The notes: generated by a model not told the origin, from the letters alone. Shown: positions 24,737-33,009, numbered from the stretch's first letter. The stretch: 39,736 nt of DNA from an uncultured Pelagibacteraceae bacterium (GCA_902559075.1 CACEGO010000007.1:1-39736); one strand, 5' to 3'. A program made the numbers and translations.

Positions 24737-25465
24737 ATGAATTTTTCATTGGAAATAGGACCCAAAACAGACATTGATACAATTCCAGCATTGTCTGACG
24801 TTTATATTACAATGCTACCTGGGGGTGATTATAGGGAAACTGCTGACAAGGCTGTAGAGCTTGTAAAAAAAGGTTTTAATCCTGTACCACATTTTCCTGC
24901 TAGATCAATGCATGATGAAAAGGAACTTAAAGATTATGTCTCTAGATGTAAGGATGGAGGAGTAAAACAAGCCTTAATTATTGGAGGTGGAAGAGAGCCT
25001 GTTGGAAAATTTGATAGTTCATTTCAACTTTTAGAGACAGGTTATTTTGAACAAATGAAAATAGGAATTGCTGGACATCCTGAGGGGAGTCCTGATATAT
25101 CCGACTCAAATTTAGAAAAAGCTATGATAGATAAAAAGCCTTATGCTGACTATATTGTAACTCAATGGTTGCTAGATCCTCAGCCTATAATAGATTTTAT
25201 TTCTAAACAAAGCGTACCAGTTCATGTGGGAATAACTGGGCCACTTAAAATATCAAGCTTGATTAAGTTTGCTAACATTGTAGGGGCAAAAAATTCCTTA
25301 AACTTTCTTAAATCTAATTTTACTAAGGCATTAGATTTATTGAAACCTAAAGACCCTAATGATTTAATTGGGAAAGTTAAATCGCATACTGATAACTTCC
25401 ACATTTATACATTCGGCGGCTTGAAGGAAACTAACAAGTGGTTGAAGGAGAATAGTTATGTCTAA
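24737..25465 (+). CDS. Divergent methylenetetrahydrofolate reductase (MetF)-like protein
   Basis: A 242-residue protein, shorter than typical MetF (about 290). MTHFR landmarks are recognisable: SLEIGPKT with Glu6 in the place of the MetF FEFFPP glutamate, PVPHFPARS (49-57) where MetF has HLTC, GIAGHPEGSP (110-119) and YIVTQWLLDP (139-148). The usual RGD of the folate pocket is replaced by GGGREPVG (83-90). It probably binds methylene- or methyl-THF, linked to the DmdA-like gene that it overlaps by 8 bases. True NADH-dependent MTHFR activity is uncertain. Confidence 0.78.
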   Translation: MNFSLEIGPKTDIDTIPALSDVYITMLPGGDYRETADKAVELVKKGFNPVPHFPARSMHDEKELKDYVSRCKDGGVKQALIIGGGREPVGKFDSSFQLLETGYFEQMKIGIAGHPEGSPDISDSNLEKAMIDKKPYADYIVTQWLLDPQPIIDFISKQSVPVHVGITGPLKISSLIKFANIVGAKNSLNFLKSNFTKALDLLKPKDPNDLIGKVKSHTDNFHIYTFGGLKETNKWLKENSYV

Positions 25466-26816
25466 GGAATTTGACTATACTAAAGTAAAACATGTTACTT
25501 CTGTTGATCAATCTGATAGAGAAGTACCATATAATTTAAGACAAAGTGGGCCAACTAAAGTTGAATTATTAATTTCAACAAGGGTAAGAAAGTCACCTTA
25601 TTGGCATTTATCAATGCAGGCAGGTTGTTGGAGAGCAACTGTTTACAATCGAATATATCATCCAAGAGGTTATGTAAAACCTGAAGATGGTGGAGCAATG
25701 GTTGAGTACGATGCAATTGTTAACCATGTAACAATGTGGAACGTTGCTGTTGAAAGACAAATAAGAGTTAAAGGTCCTGATGCAGAAAAATTTACAGACT
25801 ACGTTATAACTAGAGATGCAACAAAAATTTCTCCTATGAGAGCAAGATATGTAATCTTGTGTAATGCTTACGGAGGAGTTTTAAATGATCCAATTCTTTT
25901 AAGAATTTCAAAAGATGAATTTTGGTTTTCATTATCAGACTCTGATATCGGAATGTATTTACAAGGTGTAAATGCAGATGGACGATTTAATTGTACAATT
26001 GAAGAGATTGATGCATGTCCAGTGCAAATTCAAGGTCCTAAATCAAAAGCTTTAATGCAAGACCTTTGTGGAGATCAAGTTGATTTTGATAATATGCCTT
26101 TCTATGGATTAGCAGAAGCAACAGTTGGAGGAAGAAGTTGTGTAATTTCTCAATCTGGCTTTTCAGGAGAAGCTGGTTATGAAATATACTTAAGAAATGC
26201 AACTTTATATGCTGAAGATATGTGGAATGCAGTGTTAGATGCAGGAAAAAAACATAAATTGATGGTTATTGCACCTGCACACCATAGAAGAATACAAGCA
26301 GGTATTCTTTCGTGGGGACAAGACATGGATCAACAACATAATCCGTTTCAATGTAATTTAGGTTATCAAGTTTCATTATCTGGTAAAGGTGAATGGAACA
26401 AAAAAGCTGATTATGTTGGTAAAGCTGCTTTGGAGAAAATGGGTGCAGATATTAAAGCTGGAAAAAAACCATATAAACTTCAATTAGTTGGAATGGAGTT
26501 AGGCGGTAAACCAATTGACGATTATGCACCTGACTTTTGGTTGGTATCACCAGAAAGTGGCGGTGATCCAGTTGGATTTATTACTTCACCATGGTGGCAT
26601 CCGGAAAAGAAAACCAATATTGCTATGGGATATGTTCCATTTGATGGAACTTTAAACCCTAATGGATTTCCAAAAAATAAAGTTGGTACTAAGTTTAAAG
26701 TTCATCTTCCAGAAAAATACTCAGACACTCCAGGAACACCTGTAGATGCTGTAGTTGTGGATATTCCATTCAAAGAGTCTTTCAACGCAAATACAAGAGA
26801 AGTTGTAAAAGGCTAA
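25458..26816 (+). CDS. DmdA/GcvT-family tetrahydrofolate-dependent methyltransferase (DMSP or betaine demethylase candidate)
   Basis: A 452-residue GcvT-fold protein, longer than characterised DmdA (about 360-370). It has RIYHPRGYVKPEDGGAMVEY early, VKGPDAEKFTDYVITRD (104-120), IQGPKSK (191-197), and SGFSGEAGYEIYLR (233-246), the folate-binding signature. GcvT-fold demethylases move a methyl group to THF. Association with an Opu transporter and a MetF-like protein suggests an imported quaternary ammonium or sulfonium substrate. Its Shine-Dalgarno GGAG lies in the MetF-like gene end. DMSP specificity (DmdA proper) is possible but not shown by sequence. Confidence 0.8.
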   Translation: MSKEFDYTKVKHVTSVDQSDREVPYNLRQSGPTKVELLISTRVRKSPYWHLSMQAGCWRATVYNRIYHPRGYVKPEDGGAMVEYDAIVNHVTMWNVAVERQIRVKGPDAEKFTDYVITRDATKISPMRARYVILCNAYGGVLNDPILLRISKDEFWFSLSDSDIGMYLQGVNADGRFNCTIEEIDACPVQIQGPKSKALMQDLCGDQVDFDNMPFYGLAEATVGGRSCVISQSGFSGEAGYEIYLRNATLYAEDMWNAVLDAGKKHKLMVIAPAHHRRIQAGILSWGQDMDQQHNPFQCNLGYQVSLSGKGEWNKKADYVGKAALEKMGADIKAGKKPYKLQLVGMELGGKPIDDYAPDFWLVSPESGGDPVGFITSPWWHPEKKTNIAMGYVPFDGTLNPNGFPKNKVGTKFKVHLPEKYSDTPGTPVDAVVVDIPFKESFNANTREVVKG

Positions 26817-26823
26817 AATTTAT

Positions 26824-26852
26824 AAAGGGGGGCTTATTTCAGCTCCCCTTTT
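26824..26852 (+). terminator. Rho-independent terminator after the DmdA-like gene
   Basis: An 11-bp stem AAAGGGGGGCT / AGCTCCCCTTT (one G-U wobble) with loop TATTTC begins 8 bases after the stop and ends in a short T run. It is the best terminator in the window and closes the opuAC-opuAB-metF-like-dmdA-like unit. Confidence 0.85.
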
Positions 26853-26860
26853 CAATTCTG

Positions 26861-26971
26861 ATGACCAAAAGTTTTCTAATAGCAGTTTGCATTATCATAA
26901 CTATTGCTTTAATAATATTTCCATTAATTGTTTCTTATAAGGCTCAAAAAAATAAAAATAAAAAAAATTAA
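26861..26971 (+). CDS. Small 36-residue membrane protein
   Basis: ATG at 26861 opens a 36-codon frame coding for one hydrophobic helix (about 5-24, rich in Ile and Leu) and a Lys/Asn-rich tail (about 27-36). The TAA overlaps the ATG of the Yip1-like gene by one base, the same TAATG coupling used by many genes here, which supports translation. No family is recognised. It lies just after the terminator, so its promoter would have to be within or beyond that hairpin. Confidence 0.5.
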   Translation: MTKSFLIAVCIIITIALIIFPLIVSYKAQKNKNKKN

Positions 26972-27516
26972 TGTTTGCTGAATTTTTAAATATAATTTTT
27001 AAGTCAATAAAATTAGACAAAACTCTTTATTCAGATAATAAAAATTTTGGAGAGGCTTCGATATACTTTGCGGGGATTATAATGATCTTAGATGGTATTG
27101 CTGGAGCAGTAGCGGCGAATACGATTATTAAAACAGCTATTGCAATGTCTGGCTTAACTGCAATAGTTACTTGGTTAATCTGGGCAATTTTTATTTTTGT
27201 GATTGGAGTTAAATTATTTCCTGATAAGCAAACCAAAGTTTCGTTTAAAAAAGTTTTAACAGCAGTTGGATTTGCACATGCCCCTGGTTTATTAAGATTT
27301 TTTGCAGTCACACCAGATTTAATGATACCAATAATTTTTCTTACTCAGTTTTGGATTTTTGCAGGTTTAATAATTTCAACTAAACAAATATTGAGTTTAA
27401 AATCTAATTTTAAATCTTTTGGGATAGTACTTTTGTCTTTTTTAATTATTGCATTCTTATCAATCTCATTTGTGATGAGTAGAATGAATATGCTTCCAGT
27501 TAGTCAAATAAGTTAA
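26971..27516 (+). CDS. Yip1-family-like integral membrane protein
   Basis: A 181-residue membrane protein with about five hydrophobic segments (about 32-50, 55-80, 92-108, 112-135, 145-168). The pattern, with KKVLTAVGFAHAPGLLRFF before the third helix, resembles bacterial Yip1-domain proteins. The role is unknown. Its stop codon overlaps the stop of the zinc-ribbon ORF on the other strand. Confidence 0.6.
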   Translation: MFAEFLNIIFKSIKLDKTLYSDNKNFGEASIYFAGIIMILDGIAGAVAANTIIKTAIAMSGLTAIVTWLIWAIFIFVIGVKLFPDKQTKVSFKKVLTAVGFAHAPGLLRFFAVTPDLMIPIIFLTQFWIFAGLIISTKQILSLKSNFKSFGIVLLSFLIIAFLSISFVMSRMNMLPVSQIS

Positions 27517-27680
27517 AGTGGAAAAATAGTCTTAGATATTCTGCAAGACTTACATAATTTAAATCCAGTAAGAATTAAATTTTGAGTAACACTCTCGTCC
27601 TCCCCTTTGCATTCATCACAAATATTATTTAATTCTTCAGTATTTACCTTGACGTTTTTATCTTCTGTTTCATCAGTCAT
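27513..27680 (-). CDS. 55-residue double-CxxC zinc-ribbon protein
   Basis: An overlooked small ORF from ATG at 27680 to TAA at 27513-27515. The product has a charged N-terminus and two CxxC knuckles, Cys21/Cys24 (CDEC) and Cys43/Cys46 (CKSC), spaced as a zinc ribbon. It overlaps the DUF3726 gene by 8 bases, as other genes here do, and its stop overlaps the convergent Yip1-like stop. Together these argue for a real gene. It is the last gene of a four-gene cassette with an M19-like dipeptidase. Function unknown. Confidence 0.72.
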   Translation of the reverse strand: MTDETEDKNVKVNTEELNNICDECKGEDESVTQNLILTGFKLCKSCRISKTIFPL

Positions 27681-28284
27681 TATCTGTTAAACCCGCACCT
27701 GCTGCACCCTCTTTTAAACTGTCACTTTCTTCTACAAAAGTTTCTTCAGATAACTTGTATAAATTATTCCATTCACTGTCTGTAAAGTTATCTTCATTTT
27801 CAAGTAGATTAACCTCAATTGTATTAGCTATCTTTGGAAATTCTTTATCAATAAAATTTGAACAAATATTCACATTTAAATTTAGTAAAATTTTTTTTTC
27901 ATCTATTTTTACATAAATTTTTTTTCCAATAATTTCTGAAGAGCGACTTATGAAGGAAATAAAAATTATTGGATAAGCAACGTTTTTGAATTCAATTTTT
28001 TTTAAATTTTCTAAAATATTTATTTGATCTAAAAAACTAACACCTAAAGTAATTGGACAGTAAGGATTGTTTGATGAGAAGTTGTTTTCGCTAATTAAAT
28101 TTAAATTTTCAAATTTACTTTTATTTTTGTGATTAAAATATTCATTAAGGTGCTTAATACCCGGTAAACTAAATAGCTCTAATAACCTTATACTTTTTCC
28201 TGTTTCCTCAGAAACTCCCCAAGAATATCCTGCTGCCTTTGAAGCCCTTTTTGCAGTAGTTTCAATTTCACTCAGTGATTTCAT
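27673..28284 (-). CDS. DUF3726 family protein
   Basis: A 203-residue protein. The N-terminus SLSEIETTAKRASKAAGYSWGVSEETGKSIRLLE with a following LPGIKHL is the DUF3726 pattern as I recall it. The rest is acidic with no catalytic motif visible. It lies 2 bases after the 553-residue gene and overlaps the zinc-ribbon ORF. The protein ends in EGAAGAGLTDND, a Gly/Ala-rich tail that may be a flexible or conserved terminal motif. Family recognition is moderate and function is unknown. Confidence 0.68.
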   Translation of the reverse strand: MKSLSEIETTAKRASKAAGYSWGVSEETGKSIRLLELFSLPGIKHLNEYFNHKNKSKFENLNLISENNFSSNNPYCPITLGVSFLDQINILENLKKIEFKNVAYPIIFISFISRSSEIIGKKIYVKIDEKKILLNLNVNICSNFIDKEFPKIANTIEVNLLENEDNFTDSEWNNLYKLSEETFVEESDSLKEGAAGAGLTDND

Positions 28285-28286
28285 TA

Positions 28287-29948
28287 TTAAATATTAGTTT
28301 TATATACCCACTGCTCGTCATAACTTTTTAGCTCATTTGGAAGTGGAGCTCCTTGAAACATACAAATTCTTAACCATTTGTCAGAGCGTGGATCAAATTT
28401 TAATGCTCCAAAAAAAGACAATTTTAGTCTCAGCATATCAATTGGAATTAAATCTTTACCAATTGTATTATCTTGTATTTCTGAATAAGGAAATTTTTCT
28501 ACAATGAACGCTCTTCTAATAACATGTCTTAACTCAGAATTTGATGTTAAAAACTCAGCTATAGTTAAACTATTTTTTGTTACTAATAATTTGTCATAAA
28601 GTTTTTTTATGTCTCTTGCTATTGCTAAAGGCTGTTCTAATTCTGATCCATGCTCTTCAAAACGATCCGCTAACCTAGGTTCTTCTTTATTTTTTGAAAT
28701 AAACCAAAAGTTTTTATTATTTTTTTTTTCCTCAAAATTAATTTCTAAAATGTTTGGATACTTTACTTTGATGATATTGCGCAATTCTTCAACTTTTCTA
28801 TGAGTTGGAATATTAAAATGTTTTTCTTCATCTGAGCTCATTTCTTTTACCAAAGGGTTTACAATATTGTTATAAGGTTCCATCATTATTGAAACAATGT
28901 ATTCAATGCATTCCTCGCAAGTATTATCCTCCAGCCATTGATATATTTTGTTAAAAGGATATTCGATCTCAAAATTAAAATCTTTGTTTATAAAATTTAA
29001 AAATTTTTCAACATCTTTTAGTAATGATGAGATTTTTTTTTGCTGATATTCGCTATCAGTATTCCAGCTTGTAATATTTTTTAATGATTTTTTTGCACAA
29101 TCTATAAACAAATCACTATCTTGACTTTCTACATCTTTGATTTCTCTAATTTTCTTAAGTGCTTTTTCTCTGCTTAAAATCCAATTATTTAATAGAGTTG
29201 GGTGATTGACTATAAATGGAGCCATACCCAAGCCTGTGGAATTACCTATTCCTAAGTTTTTACAAATATTATCATCTAACTTAACGGCTGTTTTTGGGTT
29301 TTTATGATAAGCAACATGATTAACTTGATCAAAAGTAAATTGTCTTACCAAATATACCAACATCATTTCTAATCTAAATGGACCATTAATTTCTTCACGA
29401 TTTTTAATTCTAAATCGATCTGCAAGACCAAATTTACCTGAACCATATACTGCCGTAGTTCTATATAAATAGCCTACTTTTGATAATAAGTTTAAATCTG
29501 GCTGCTGACCTTTGCTCAAACTTTCAACTACATGATTATAAACCCTTATTGATTTATTTGCTCTCGATAAAGTTAATTCTTTATAAGAAAGTCTACCAAC
29601 TTCTTGTTTTGGAACTTCATTTTTTAATCTTTCAATATCTTTTTTTGTAGGAACCCCATCATGTAATGTAAAAGCTGCATCCCATTTTGTAGCAATAACT
29701 CTATCTGATCTTTCTTCATCTTTGATTTCATTTGCAAAACAAACTAAAGAATAAACTCTTTTATTTTTTTTAAATGAATAAACCGCTTCTCCAAAACCAT
29801 TTTCATTTAAATTAAATAAATCTCTTTTATATTCCCAATCTTTAAATTCATTAAGAAAACTTCTTAAAAAAGATAATTTTGATTGATGAAAAGATCCAAG
29901 CCTTGATAATTTCATTATCTTATTTGGGTCTCTTAATTCAACTTTCAT
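28287..29948 (-). CDS. Conserved protein of unknown function (553 residues)
   Basis: I do not recognise a named family. The protein is soluble, with no signal peptide or membrane segment. Distinctive stretches are GSGKFGLADRFR (about 169-180), NGPFRLEMMLVYLVRQFTFD (188-207), GLGMAPFIVNHP (239-250) and CEECIEYIVSIMMEPYN from residue 344, which contains a CxxC pair. GSGKFG looks like a loop but is not a full Walker A. It lies 2 bases after the M19-like dipeptidase gene stop and 2 bases before DUF3726, implying a common role. An enzyme acting on the same substrate as the dipeptidase is a guess. Confidence 0.8.
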   Translation of the reverse strand: MKVELRDPNKIMKLSRLGSFHQSKLSFLRSFLNEFKDWEYKRDLFNLNENGFGEAVYSFKKNKRVYSLVCFANEIKDEERSDRVIATKWDAAFTLHDGVPTKKDIERLKNEVPKQEVGRLSYKELTLSRANKSIRVYNHVVESLSKGQQPDLNLLSKVGYLYRTTAVYGSGKFGLADRFRIKNREEINGPFRLEMMLVYLVRQFTFDQVNHVAYHKNPKTAVKLDDNICKNLGIGNSTGLGMAPFIVNHPTLLNNWILSREKALKKIREIKDVESQDSDLFIDCAKKSLKNITSWNTDSEYQQKKISSLLKDVEKFLNFINKDFNFEIEYPFNKIYQWLEDNTCEECIEYIVSIMMEPYNNIVNPLVKEMSSDEEKHFNIPTHRKVEELRNIIKVKYPNILEINFEEKKNNKNFWFISKNKEEPRLADRFEEHGSELEQPLAIARDIKKLYDKLLVTKNSLTIAEFLTSNSELRHVIRRAFIVEKFPYSEIQDNTIGKDLIPIDMLRLKLSFFGALKFDPRSDKWLRICMFQGAPLPNELKSYDEQWVYKTNI

Positions 29949-29950
29949 AA

Positions 29951-30916
29951 TTAAATTGATTTATAAAAATTGTACCAGTTATTTCCAAGTATTCCATGTG
30001 TCTCGGTATCTGAAAAACCTGCTTTTTTGAGACCTTTTTCAATATTTGAATACCCTCTTGCATCGAGAAACCAATCAGGTTGTTTTGGAAAACCTGGTTT
30101 ATTTTTCGAACCTTCACCATAATTTTTACTTTTTGACCAAGAACCATTTCTCATCCATTCAACAACAGTATCTGGATGATCTAAACAAAGATCTGATCCT
30201 ATTCCTATTTTTTTTACATCCATTATTTCAGCTGTTTTTGCCACCATTTCACAAAAACTATCCAGAGTACAATTTGTGTTATCTTTTAAGTGATGAGGGT
30301 ATAATGATAAACCCAACATACCACCACTATCACTCAAAATTTTTAATAAATCTGATGATTTGTTTCTTTTAGCTGGATGCCAAAAAGAAGGATTGGCATG
30401 AGTAATTGCAATTGGTTTTTCACTTAGTTCAATTGCATCTAGAGTGCTTTTTTCTGCAGAATGTGACATGTCAACTACAAGGCCAACTCTATTCATTTCT
30501 TTTATAACCTCACGTCCAAAATTTGTAACTCCGCTATCTACTTTTTCATAACAGCCTGTTGCTAGCAAAGACTGGTTATTATAAGTTAGTTGCATAAATC
30601 TACATCCTAATTGATGAACCTTTTCAACTAACTTTATGTCATCTTCAATTGGCGAACAATTTTGAAAACCAAAGAATATTGCAGTTTTATTTTCTTTATT
30701 AGCTTTATCAATATCTTGAAAATTCTTACCAGGAAAAATTAAATCAGAGTTTTCTTGAAATAATTTTTCCCATTTTTTAATTTCAAGTTGTAATTCATCA
30801 AAATCTTCATGATAGACAATGGTAGCATGTACAGCATCTAATCCAGCAGATCTGTTAATCTCAAAGATTTTCCTAGACCAATTACAATATTGAAGATTGT
30901 CGATTTTATAATTCAT
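29951..30916 (-). CDS. M19 (renal dipeptidase-like) family protein lacking the N-terminal HxD motif
   Basis: A 321-residue TIM-barrel amidohydrolase-type protein. FGFQNCSPIEDD (83-93) gives bridging Glu91, DMSHS gives His152, ITHANPSFWHPAKRNKSSD gives His173, and IGIGSDLCLDHPD follows. The N-terminus reads MNYKIDNLQYCNWSRKIF, without the DGHxD that supplies two metal ligands in classical M19 enzymes, so metal binding or chemistry differs. I chose the ATG at 30916; an in-frame TTG seven codons earlier is less likely. It heads a four-gene minus-strand cassette. The substrate is unknown and may not be a dipeptide. Confidence 0.85.
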   Translation of the reverse strand: MNYKIDNLQYCNWSRKIFEINRSAGLDAVHATIVYHEDFDELQLEIKKWEKLFQENSDLIFPGKNFQDIDKANKENKTAIFFGFQNCSPIEDDIKLVEKVHQLGCRFMQLTYNNQSLLATGCYEKVDSGVTNFGREVIKEMNRVGLVVDMSHSAEKSTLDAIELSEKPIAITHANPSFWHPAKRNKSSDLLKILSDSGGMLGLSLYPHHLKDNTNCTLDSFCEMVAKTAEIMDVKKIGIGSDLCLDHPDTVVEWMRNGSWSKSKNYGEGSKNKPGFPKQPDWFLDARGYSNIEKGLKKAGFSDTETHGILGNNWYNFYKSI

Positions 30917-31010
30917 ACTATGTTTAACTGTAATCAATATGTATTTTAAATACTATTAATTTTATTGAAATTTTAAGTTAATTTTGAAATAAACAGATTG
31001 ATCAATTTTC
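30917..31010. promoter_or_regulatory. Divergent promoter region between the M19-like cassette and purE
   Basis: A 94-base AT-rich spacer between head-to-head genes. On the plus strand a TTGAAA followed after 17 bases by AATAAA is a weak candidate promoter for purE. No clear Shine-Dalgarno sequence precedes either ATG. Confidence 0.3.
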
Positions 31011-31502
31011 ATGAAAAAAAATAGTAAATTAAAAGTTTCAATCATAATGGGGAGTCAATCTGACTATAAAGTAATGAAACTAGCTGAAAAAACCCTAAAA
31101 AAAATTGGAGTTTCATTTGAAACAAAAATTATATCCGCTCACAGAACACCAAAGAGAATGTATGAATATGCTGCAAAAGTTGAGCAAAATAAGATAGGAG
31201 TAATAATTGCAGGTGCTGGAGGATCTGCTCATCTTCCAGGTATGATATCGGCACTTACACATGTGCCCGTACTTGGCGTTCCTGTTGAAAGTAAAAAACT
31301 TAAGGGTTTGGATAGTTTGTTATCAATTGCCCAAATGCCTAAAGGAATACCTGTAGGAACACTTGCTATAGGAGAGGATGGTGCAATTAATGCTGCTTTA
31401 TTAGCTGCAGCAATAATTGCTAATAATAATTCAAATGTTCGAAAAAAACTTAAAAATTTTAGAACATCACAAACTAAATCTGTAAAGAAGTCTCCAAAAT
31501 AA
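31011..31502 (+). CDS. purE: N5-carboxyaminoimidazole ribonucleotide mutase (PurE)
   Basis: A 163-residue class I PurE. SIIMGSQSDYKVMKLA (about 10-25) and SAHRTPKRMYEYA (about 43-55) form the active site with the catalytic histidine, and GVIIAGAGGSAHLPGMISALT (about 63-84) and GVPVESKKLKGLDSLLSIAQMP (about 90-111) complete it. It converts N5-CAIR to CAIR in purine biosynthesis, after PurK. It ends one base before purK. Confidence 0.97.
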   Translation: MKKNSKLKVSIIMGSQSDYKVMKLAEKTLKKIGVSFETKIISAHRTPKRMYEYAAKVEQNKIGVIIAGAGGSAHLPGMISALTHVPVLGVPVESKKLKGLDSLLSIAQMPKGIPVGTLAIGEDGAINAALLAAAIIANNNSNVRKKLKNFRTSQTKSVKKSPK

Positions 31503-31503
31503 A

Positions 31504-32550
31504 ATGTCAGAAATTACTCTTGGTATTATTGGGGGTGGCCAGCTGGGTAGCATGCTTGCGATAGCAGCCAAAAAATTAAATGTTAAAACTGTTATTTTTT
31601 GTGATGACACAGACGCTCCAGCACAAAATTTTTGTAATAAATTTATAGCTGGAAGCTATGATGATAAAGAAAAAATATCAGAATTTATAAATCAAGTTGA
31701 TTTAGTCACTTATGAATTTGAAAATATACCTTTTGATACATTAAACGAAATTAACAAGTTAAAAACAGTTTTACCAAAACCTTCAATTAATAGATTGATC
31801 CAACATCGATTGGCTGAAAAAGATTTTATAAATAAACTAAATATTCGCACAACAAGGTATGTTTCAATCGAAAAAAAATCAGAGATAGATGCATTGGAAG
31901 ACTTCTTGCCAGGTATTCTGAAAACAACAACTTTAGGATATGATGGTAAGGGTCAATTTCCAATAAATTCGAGTGAAGAGCTTTCCTCATTAAATATAGA
32001 TTTTTCAAAAGGATATATTCTTGAAAAACTTGTTAAACTTAAAAAAGAAATTTCAATTATCATTACAAGATTTAGCAATAATAAATATGAGATATATGAA
32101 CCTATTGAAAATACTCATGAGGATCAAATTTTAAAATATTCTAAAATTCCAGCTGAAATTAATGATAAAATTTTTAATCAATCTAAAGATTGGGCTATGC
32201 TGATTGCTGAAGAACTAAAATATGTAGGAACTTTGTGTGTAGAATTTTTTATTGATAGAAACGACAACCTATACGTAAATGAGATCGCACCAAGAGTGCA
32301 TAATTCAGGACATTTAACAATAAATGCTTTTAACGTAAGTCAATTCGAAAATCATATTAGAGCTGTGTGTAGTTTAGAACAAATTCCACTAAAAAAAATA
32401 TCTAATGCTAAAATGATAAATCTCCTTGGAGATCAAATTACACATTTTAGAAATAAACAAAAATTTAATGACAACGAATTTTTCTTTGATTATTTAAAAA
32501 AAGAGATAAAAGAAAAAAGAAAAATGGGCCATGTCACAACTTTATTATAA
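31504..32550 (+). CDS. purK: N5-carboxyaminoimidazole ribonucleotide synthase (PurK)
   Basis: A 348-residue ATP-grasp enzyme making N5-CAIR from AIR, bicarbonate and ATP. It opens with the PurK signature LGIIGGGQLGSML (about 6-18), then DLVTYEFENIP, LKTTTLGYDGKGQF and the metal and ATP site FIDRNDNLYVNEIAPRVHNSGHLTI (about 246-270). The stop is directly followed by the ATG of the acetyltransferase gene, so purE-purK-GNAT is one unit. Confidence 0.96.
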   Translation: MSEITLGIIGGGQLGSMLAIAAKKLNVKTVIFCDDTDAPAQNFCNKFIAGSYDDKEKISEFINQVDLVTYEFENIPFDTLNEINKLKTVLPKPSINRLIQHRLAEKDFINKLNIRTTRYVSIEKKSEIDALEDFLPGILKTTTLGYDGKGQFPINSSEELSSLNIDFSKGYILEKLVKLKKEISIIITRFSNNKYEIYEPIENTHEDQILKYSKIPAEINDKIFNQSKDWAMLIAEELKYVGTLCVEFFIDRNDNLYVNEIAPRVHNSGHLTINAFNVSQFENHIRAVCSLEQIPLKKISNAKMINLLGDQITHFRNKQKFNDNEFFFDYLKKEIKEKRKMGHVTTLL

Positions 32551-33009
32551 ATGTTAAAATCAATAGAGGGTAATTTTGATAATTTAGAAGTTAACGAACT
32601 TCTTACAAAACATTTTGTAGAACTTAGAGCTGCTTCACCAGAAGGAAGCGCTCACGTTTTAGATATTCCTGGTTTAAAAGTGCCGTCAATTAAATTTTGG
32701 AGTTTATGGGATGAAGAAAAGTTAATTGGTTGCGGTGCTTTAAAATTTTTAGATAAAGAACATGGGGAATTTAAATCTATAAGAATTCATGATAATTTTA
32801 GAAAACAAGGTCAAGGAATTAATGTAATCAATCATTTAATAAACGAAGCTAAAAAACTTAATATAAAAAGAATAAGTATCGAAACAGGTGCAGGTGACTT
32901 TTTTATACCAGCTAGAAAACTTTTCAAAAGAACAGGATTTACTGAGTGCGAACCTTTTGCGCACTATAAGGTAGACATTAATTCTGTTTATTTAACCAAA
33001 AAAATTTAA
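32551..33009 (+). CDS. GNAT-family N-acetyltransferase
   Basis: A 152-residue GNAT domain. The acetyl-CoA pyrophosphate loop is RKQGQG (84-89), preceded by the beta-4 strand EFKSIRIHDNF and followed by the INHLINEAKKLNIKRISIETGAG helix-strand unit. The C-terminal KLFKRTGFTECEPFAHY motif is standard for small-molecule or amino-acid N-acetyltransferases. It is coupled to purK with no intergenic base. The substrate is unknown. Confidence 0.88.
   Translation: MLKSIEGNFDNLEVNELLTKHFVELRAASPEGSAHVLDIPGLKVPSIKFWSLWDEEKLIGCGALKFLDKEHGEFKSIRIHDNFRKQGQGINVINHLINEAKKLNIKRISIETGAGDFFIPARKLFKRTGFTECEPFAHYKVDINSVYLTKKI

Noticed and set aside
28287-29948. P-loop NTPase based on GSGKFG in the 553-residue protein
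   Set aside because: The motif lacks the GxxxxGK[ST] form and there is no Walker B partner in a suitable strand.
30917-30937. TTG start adding seven residues to the M19-like protein
   Set aside because: No ribosome-binding site, rare start codon, and the family homology begins at the ATG; the extra residues would not restore the HxD motif either.
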